A stretch of 64,000 bases of DNA, taken from NCBI GenBank assembly GCA_031763025.1, contig JASSKH010000028.1:62001-126000 (forward strand), in the 5' to 3' direction. The notes beneath the pieces were generated by a model. The model made no database searches and was not told where the DNA came from. It saw only the letters and a list, made by a program, of their open reading frames with translations. Shown here piece after piece: positions 56,931 to 64,000 of this stretch. Position numbers and translations under genes: made by a program. The stretch is from Macrocystis pyrifera (lineage: Eukaryota; Sar; Phaeophyceae; Laminariales; Laminariaceae). The stretch's first letter is position 1; every line of letters starts with the position of its first letter.

Positions 56931-57609
56931 TAGACGCTACCCAGGCAAGGAAGATAATACGTGCAAAACCTAAACAGTGAACTAAAGGACTAAAATCTAA
57001 AGGATTAAAGGATAAACCGACTGCTCGCTGGCATATACGCATCTTTCCGCGTGATAACGGACATAATTGAGTATCTGCATCGCTCGCAATCGGTTTTTTT
57101 TTTTTCATCGTTTGCTTCGCTCTCGCCTGAGCGAAGCCCTGGAGCCACTGGGACTGCCGAAAGATCTAACGTACGAGCTGAGGAGGCGAGTTAGGTGAGC
57201 GTTGACAGCCCACCCGCTTGCCGTAAGATGTATACCAGGTAAACAGTTGTTCGTACATACACAAACTCGTACGACCAGGGCATTTCTCAGGACTCATTTT
57301 CGACGCCCGGGCCGAATCCCATGAGAATCAGATACTCCAGGCTTCAAAGTAGTATTGGTATGGGCGTTGAGTCAGGCCACAGCGGGGACTCCCCCAGGCA
57401 GGTTCGACAACAACTACATGATTCGACCGGATGGGTGTTATACGACCTACAGCAGTAGCCACGATTAGATAAGAGGGGATTGTCAGCGCGGGGCCCGGCC
57501 ACCGCGGTACTCCCCGGGATGGGTTGAACTCGGAACCCGACACATGTACGTGCATACCTTGTCAAAGTGCTGTCATCGGCGGGTCGGGTTGAATTCGTAG
57601 CATGTGCGA

Positions 57610-57850
57610 ACTTTATTCACGGGATTTGGCGTATCCTGGATTTTGCGGGACGTGTCTGTGTGGGAACGGGATATGTGTATTTTCACGGGACTCGTTTGTG
57701 CGGGAACGGGATTAGTCATAGAATGCGTGGGGGCGGGAACGGTATATAATAATTTTCGCGGGGCTCGTTCGTACGAGGTGTGGGGACGAGATTTCACGGT
57801 GTGTGTCACGGGGCCACGGGAACATCCCGAATCCCGCCCAAAACCGCGGG
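57610..57850. repeat. Short tandem repeats with GGGAACGGGAT core
   Basis: About four units of roughly 50-60 bp share TGTGCGGGAACGGGAT followed by a TATTTTCACGGGACTCGTT-like stretch. The units are imperfect. Confidence 0.65.
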
Positions 57851-58084
57851 ATAACTCCCGCTGGAAAACCCTTCAAGAAAAAAAATGCTCTGATGCGTAG
57901 TAGCAACCGATAAGACGCGCCTCGTATCATACCTCATGAAAGTGATGTACGTACGAACAGGTTCCGTATACGTACATAACATGCTTGGTTGGAGCGGATC
58001 TGTTCGTTCTGAAAGAAAGTAATACATGCTCGAAAATAGACAAGACGTACCAGTATACCTAATAATGAGGCGCGCGCGCACAGC

Positions 58085-58135
58085 GCGCGAGCCTTTTTTT
58101 TCTTGGAATTTTCCAAGAAAAAAAAAGCCTCTTCA
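58085..58135. repeat. Long hairpin
   Basis: GCCTTTTTTTTCTTGGAA and TTCCAAGAAAAAAAAAGGC-like arms (the right arm reads AAGCC) form a stem of about 18 bp with almost no loop. The origin is unknown. Confidence 0.6.
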
Positions 58136-58663
58136 TAGCGACTCGGATACGAGCGTAGGGTACCTTGTTTAGAGTTTTTCTGTATGTGTGTGTGTGTGTG
58201 ATTCAACTTTTTTTTGGGCAACGTTTGACCACCGCCCTCGACGCACACCGCACCAATTCCAGTCCCGGCGGGCTCTGTGGGCGCGCACACACAAAATAGA
58301 CCTCCTGGTGCTGGTGCGGTGGTAAGCCGTTCACAGTAGCTCGAGCTAGGTGGGGCAACGTGTGTAGCCACATGTCTGTCTTGTGGGTCATGCTCAAAAA
58401 AAAAAAAAATGTTCCTGCTGTCACGTCTTATCGGAGAGCTTTTTTCCATATTTTCTACGTTTTTTTCGCGCAATTTTTCAGTCTTCCAGATTTTCCTGAT
58501 TGTTTTTTTCCAAATATGTCACATTTCACAAAACTGATTTTTTTGCTTCTGGGGAATTTCACGAAGAGTGACAGAACGCCTCCGTATCTTGATACATATC
58601 TCCAATTATTTCCAAACTTTGAAAATTCTGGAAAAAAAAGTTCTCCGATAAGAATGAGCCTAA

Positions 58664-59416
58664 GGGCCGTTCCTAACGAACCGAAAAAAAATCACGATTC
58701 GTGATTTTTAGGCATGCCAAAAGATCACGATCCGTGACATTTCATTTCTAACGAAAAAAGCCGAAAAACGTCGCGTTTCGTGATATCTTCAAATAGTTAA
58801 AGTTGTGATATTTCAAACCCAACGTTTTTTGGGGGTGTGGAGCAAACTCTCGAGAGTGGGGCACGGCCAGGCCGGGCTGGGCCGTCCGCACCTGGCCCAG
58901 CCCGTGACATACTCGAATTGCGGGCCGAAGCCTGACCCAGCCTGCGAGATTCCAACTTCACCGGCCGTCGGCCAAGCTCGTTTCGCGAGATTCCATCTCG
59001 CAGGCCGTCGGCCCGGCCTGGCCTGTGACATCCCCAGGTCATTTTCGCGTTTGTCTTCCAGCAGTGGCTCCTCCTCCTGGAAATTTCGAGGCCACAACCT
59101 CCTCGTTAGCCCGCGCCCAGCGGTGTCTTTGGGTAGCCGCCCGTTGCCCACAAGCGGCGTACGAAGCAAAGTCTGCCATGCCCCTATGCCGACCATCGGA
59201 TACCGTTGGTGCACGTGGGTTGCGTAGTGCCTTGGTCAGGCGTATTTTGAGACACGACAAATGTCACGAATCGTGATTTTGTTTTTTTTAGGGAAAAGCT
59301 AAAAAAATTGGCGTCATGAATCGTGATTTTTTTTGTCGTGATTCACGACAAAAAAATCACGATTCACGACAAAAATCTCACGAATCGTGATTTTTTTTGT
59401 TCGTTAGGAGTGGCCC
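58664..59416. mobile_element. Harbinger-like non-autonomous element
   Basis: Left end GGGCCGTTCCTAACGAAC, right end GTTCGTTAGGAGTGGCCC, with TAA on both outer sides (58661-58663 and 59417-59419), the usual 3-bp target duplication of PIF/Harbinger elements. Subterminal regions carry repeated TCACGAATCGTGA palindromes next to A or T runs. The middle (about 58850-59250) is GC-rich with CAGGCCG-type words and looks like captured DNA. No transposase is present. Confidence 0.8.
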
Positions 59417-59419
59417 TAA

Positions 59420-59695
59420 TACCCACAGCAGACAGACTGTGCTTGTTGTCGACACCAGACATACTGGGCCCGTCCACAGCAGTCCACATGAGGCAGACTG
59501 TGCTTGTCGACACCAGATATACTGGGCCCGTCCACAGCAGTCCGCATGAGGCAGACTGTATTGGGCCCGTCCACAGCAGTTCACATGAGGCAGACTGCGC
59601 CTGTCGACAGCAGGTGTGCTGGGCCTGTGCACTGGGCCTGTCCACAGCAGCTCACAGGAGGCACACTGGGCCTGTCCACAGAAGACCGCGGCGGA
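59420..59695. repeat. Minisatellite, about 58-bp unit
   Basis: Units begin CCACAGCAGTCCACATGAGG, then CAGACTG, and end ACTGGGCCCGT. About five full or shortened units occur. It begins directly at the right edge of the Harbinger-like element. Confidence 0.85.
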
Positions 59696-59819
59696 CATAT
59701 TGGCTGATGAGGGGACGGAGAAGCAGGAGAGTATCTGCTGTATAGTTGTTGTACAGTAATAAAGTAATAGTAGTGCTGGTGGCGCTGCTAGAAGCTCTGT
59801 TGGACACACGTCAGATTGT

Positions 59820-60375
59820 ACATTTTTCGTCTTCAAATTATGAGTTCGGGACCAGGAAACACATGTACGAAGGGTTCACACTCAAGCCGAGCGTACAGCG
59901 ACGCTGACCTGGCCTCGTGTGTCCTACTGCTGCTGCTGCTGCTGCTGCTGTTTTGTTGCTGGAGAAGCTCTGCTGCAGATGTCGTACATCAACTGAGTAG
60001 CGGGGGCACCTGCTGCCTGCCACAAGAAGTTCTCTCTCCTGGACAAAACATGTCGGGTGCAGATTTTTCGTCTGCAAATTATGCCGAATTTCGAGTTCGG
60101 AACCAACACAGGACAAAATGAGTACGCGTACAAAGGGTTCAAGGGTTAGATTGACAAGCCGAGCATACAGCGACGCTGACCCTGGCTTCGTGCGTCCTAC
60201 TGCTGCTACTGCTGCTACTGCTGCTGTTTTGTTGCTGGAGAAACACTGCTTTGCTGCTGCTGCTGTAGATTAGATGTCGTACATCAGTACAAAAGTAGCA
60301 AGTAGTGGTGGCACCTGCTACGAGAAAGAAGCTCTTTCTGTGAGTTCTGTTGGACAAAACATTTCTGGTGCAGAT
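59820..60375. repeat. Two tandem units of about 250-300 bp with CTG tracts
   Basis: Each unit runs from TATGAGTTCGGGACC or CGAGTTCGGAACC, through GCCGAGC(G/A)TACAGCGACGCTGAC and CTACTGCTGCTG runs, to TTTTGTTGCTGGAGAA and a GACAAAACAT(G/T)T end. The reading frames over them are repeat-derived. Confidence 0.75.
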
Positions 60376-60749
60376 TTTTCGTCTTCACAAATTATGCTGA
60401 ATTTCAACCAGAAAACACTGTTGGAAAAAAACATGTGAGGTGTGTGTGTTTGTTCTTGTTCTTTCTACCCGTCGGCATTGTCCGTGCCGATTCTTGAATC
60501 CCCGAGAGATACGATACAAATACAAAATCTGTGGTCACGGCAGTGCATATTTTTCGTCTTCAAATTATTATGCCGGATTTCGAGGTGGAAACCAGGATAT
60601 ACGCAACAAAACCAACTAAACTGAACAGGTGTGTGCGTACTGCTTCTTCTGTGTTTTTCATATATCAAGATATCAAGAGCAGAAGAGGCCAAGAACATTT
60701 ACGATAATATTGAGATTCACCAACGACGGCGTATAGGTAGTAGGTATTA

Positions 60750-61030
60750 TGTGTGTGTGTGTGTGTTCTTCACATTAAACCGTTCTTCTACTCGTCGACA
60801 TCCAGCAAGCCCAGTGTCCGTGCTGATTCTTCACCCTAGAAAGATACGAGCTCTGTGGTCACAGACTACGACACAGAGATAACACACCGTGATGCATTAA
60901 TAGCCTACGTAATACCATGCCTTCGCACTAGGTGCGGCCGATACAACATACATACATACGCCAGCAACCAAAATACACCATGAAGAAAGAGAAGCAACGA
61001 AAAAACCAAACAGAAAAAGAACAAGAAAAA
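60750..61030 (+). repeat. SINE-like family B, copy 2
   Basis: From TTCTTCACATTAAACCG, through CAGTGTCCGTGCTGATTC and GATACGAGCTCTGTGGTCAC, to an A-rich tail with AAAGAGAAGCAACG. A partial copy of the same family is just upstream at about 60455-60545. Confidence 0.7.
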
Positions 61031-61694
61031 GAAAAAGAAATAGTACGGCAACAAGCAGCAGATGTTCCTTTGTGTTGGTTCAGCACAAAACAGAATATTC
61101 CGTATTCGCCCAGCATGATGCATCGCAGATATGACTACTGCAGGTATTACAGAAGTCGCGCCTCATTACCACCAAATACTAGTAATGGTATATATTCGAT
61201 GTTATCGGAGCTTTCGTCCGGCACGTACGCGTCGATATGCGTACCTCGTACGTACTCATAATAAACACGTTCTTATTCCTGCAAACGATTAACGGCGGCG
61301 TGTTTCACTTCAATCTGCGGTCTGGTCAAGAACCCCGAAACCACGAACATGCGTATAGTATGTCATGCATGCGATTGACAAGGAAGCGGTGTACGTAAAC
61401 GAAAGCGGACATTAGATGAACTGCTGTACCACCAAACGTGAAACGAGCCGTGAACCATTCGGTATGTGCTGCGATAACAATAACTCACTCCTTGAATTCT
61501 GCAGCTAGCTTCAGATTTGGCTTGCTCGTAGAAAAAGATAATTATATATCGGGCATGAGGCCGAATAAAACCCCTGAGTACGCGCGAACGAAATATCATA
61601 CCAAGCTTGCCAAGATGAGTTTCGACGAAATACTGGATCTTACAGCTGTCCCAATGACCAGTATTGTATACCAGGTATATCGGAGGGCACACGA

Positions 61695-61960
61695 CGTATG
61701 TGTGTGTTCTCCACATTAAACCGTTCTCTACTCGTCGACATCCAGTAAGCCCAGTGTCCGTGCTGATTCTTCACCCTAGAAAGATACGAGCTCTGTGGTC
61801 ACAGAATACAACACAGAGATAACACACCGTAATGCATTAGTAGCCTGCGCAATACCATGCCTTCGCTCTAAGTGCGGCCGACACAACATACTTACGCCAG
61901 CAACCAAAATACACCATAAAGAAAGAGAAGCAACGAAGAAACCAAACCACAAAAGAAAAG
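61695..61960 (+). repeat. SINE-like family B, copy 3
   Basis: Nearly the same sequence as 60750-61030 over its whole length, so the two are recent relatives or a local duplication. Confidence 0.7.
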
Positions 61961-61964
61961 GAGA

Positions 61965-64000
61965 AGCATCCCAAATAAATAAATAAAATGGGAAGTCAAA
62001 GCTCAGACACATACCCCGAGCATGAGCCAAAATGAACGTGCAAGGGGGAAGAAACGAGAAGGAAAAAGGGAAATATGCTTCCCGGGCAACACTTAACTAA
62101 GTAAAAAGAGAAAGAATGAGAGGAACGAAATAAACACGCTCGTCACCCACCCACTATGTAGTACTTCTTTCATAAAGACAAGGAGGAGAAAATATAGGAA
62201 AAAGTTAAGACATGGAAAAAAATCAAAGCACCAAGCCAATCCATACCGAACGGCCGCAGCAGTTGGCGGTACGAGTAGCAAAGAAAAGTCCAACCCATTA
62301 GTCGGCCTGGTACCTTGCTACCCTGTCTGCGGTCTCTTTGCTACTCTCTTCTACCGCGGTTTCCCTTCTACTCCTCCCGTTCCCCCCCTGCCCCCATACA
62401 CTTATACGGTGTTCCTTCTACCCCTCCTGCTGTTACTCCTCCCCCCCGTTCCCTTTAACACTACCCGCAGCGGATGCGCGGCGCTGTCTACTCAGCTTTG
62501 CCTCAGCCTCGTGCCATATGCCCATGAACCGTTCAGGTGCTTCGAGGATTCCCCGGTACCACTTTCCCGTCTGTTTTGCTGCAGTGGGTCACAGTACGGT
62601 CCCGACTCCAAAAAAATATATACCGGTACATAAATGCGAAGTCAGCGTACGTATGGACCAGATGCCTACTCGTACATGGTACACAGCAGTAGTAGTACGA
62701 GTTGCAACAAAACAAAACCAAACCAGCAAACAAAAAAAAGAGACGAGGGGATCACGTCAAACCTAGTCAAATGTAGAGTACACCTGGAAAAGGAGAAATA
62801 CATGATAAAAATAGAGCCGATGCTCGACGTGGATTCTCCCAAAGCAAGACGACTGTTATACCCGGCGCGCGTGTGTGGGTGTACTTGCGTGCTTATATTG
62901 CCCGGTTCATGTGAGACGTGCACTGGGGTTCTTCATACTTCTTCTCGTGTCGTACCGTAGCCAGTCACTTATCATGAGAAAGCCAAACGGTCGGGTGGAC
63001 GTGATATCCTACGTGAAAGATTTGCAGCCACTCGCCCTCTCGAAGAAACCAGTACGTGGAAACTGAATACGTACTCGTACAGCAGTAAGCAACCTTCCCG
63101 TTCGTACAGCAGAAGAGAGATTCATCATCGCGGTAGAATCTCGTTCGTGGTCACACTATACGCTCAGAAGCCACCGAACAATCGACTCCACCGGGGTCTC
63201 GCGAGGCGCTGAGTTCTTCGTGGTCCCAGTTCGCTCCGACGTCCGACGCCGGCGCCCGGCTTCTTCTGGCGCGGGCCGATTGTCTTGCCGTACTCCACAG
63301 TCAGCAATACATGGGATAGGTCCGGATTTCAAATCCTCCTTTCTTTGCATTTCAGCCAGTTCCGCACCCGACGAAAAAGGAGCGGGGCGGCCGCCGCAGC
63401 GATCGCTGGGTTCGTTATAAGCTCTGTTTGTTTCTAGCCTCTTACCACTTTGTCGTGCTGTTGTAGAGCTGCGATATCGCTCACGGAGTGATACTCAATC
63501 ACTGTGTGTCCATACAACAATGAGGGCTTTCCTGAAAAGGAATCCACCCTGCTGGCGTCCCCTCTTTTCTGTTCCAGATTACTGGACTATTTGATGTCGT
63601 CAGTAGTAACATTTGTCCCGTGAAGAGTAATCACTGCAGATTGGAACGCAGGCCCGTGCCTCACACACACGTACATCCTCTCCATCGTTGATGGTCGTTT
63701 CGTGGGATCGTCTGTACCGATTCTATAGCAAAACCTGGCGTGTATTATACGCTATTCCCCAAGAAAGGGAAGTGCCATAGATGTCGAGTCGAATGTTGGG
63801 ACCTCCACGGGACAATACACATACATGCGACGGTCTGGTCAAGAACCTGGAACCCACAGAAATCAACTCTGATAACTCCACACAGAGGGCGCCCGATGAA
63901 GTAACCTGGTCTGGTTTGGACCATGACGATCGCCGGGAGAGAGGGAGAGAGGGAAGACAGAGGGGAGTCATGGAGAGAGGAAGAAGGGACGGAGAGAAGC
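61965..64000. other. No gene recognised
   Basis: A-rich, then C-rich low-complexity stretches, and a purine-rich GAGAGAGGGAGAGAGGG run at the right end. Frames are short and show no domains. Confidence 0.4.

Noticed and set aside
59820-60240. Leucine-rich signal-peptide-like frames
   Set aside because: They arise from CTG runs in tandem units.
61438-61719. 93-codon frame as a small gene
   Set aside because: No domain or conservation signal, and its end overlaps the start of a SINE-like repeat.

Overview
The window looks like nuclear DNA of a stramenopile, most likely a brown alga. The only host gene I recognise is the 3' end of a cysteine-rich, multi-pass membrane protein of a type common in brown algae. 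It is split by a GT-AG intron of about 0.76 kb. The retroelements (DIRS-like, Ty3/gypsy, Ty1/copia, a LINE with an AP-type endonuclease) and a degenerate CCCTAA-like stretch fit that placement. The species call is an inference.

Layout. 1-2.57 kb: host gene, plus strand, 5' part outside the window. 2.6-14.8 kb: no recognisable gene; a GTC-rich minisatellite, a Ty1/copia remnant, a satellite of about 180-220 bp period, dispersed repeats and two copies of a short TA-flanked MITE. 14.8-29.8 kb: a nested block. A DIRS-like tyrosine-recombinase retroelement carries a 5'-truncated LINE in its leader and a small LTR element in its reverse transcriptase; that LTR element carries a MITE. Three tandem copies of a repeat of about 550 bp, here called R520, follow the recombinase. 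30.5-32.3 kb: an internally deleted LTR element with two LTRs of about 500 bp. 32.8-33.7 kb: rearranged end pieces of the DIRS-like family. 33.9-37.6 kb: fold-back DNA, a pair of tRNA-derived SINEs in opposite orientation, an AT-rich palindromic block and a telomere-like patch. 38.4-41.2 kb: a 2.8-kb DNA element with 23-bp terminal inverted repeats and an 8-bp target duplication. 41.8-46.1 kb: Ty3/gypsy remnant abutting a second DIRS-like element on the minus strand (46.1-48.7 kb). 49.56-50.1 kb: a fourth R520. 50-64 kb: minisatellites, a Harbinger-like non-autonomous element and SINE-like repeats, with no recognised gene.

The strongest unusual signals are: (1) long G tracts at every junction between the DIRS-like modules and R520; (2) the 2.8-kb element packed with AACAC/GTGTT motifs; (3) a MITE-filled and MITE-empty pair inside that element; (4) at least twelve copies of the 9-mer TACCNGGTA, one of which is an exact extra 7 bp inside a MITE copy and so resembles a transposon excision scar. 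No CRISPR array, rRNA or convincing functional tRNA gene was seen. All retroelements are broken fossils. Repeat boundaries given as round numbers are approximate.
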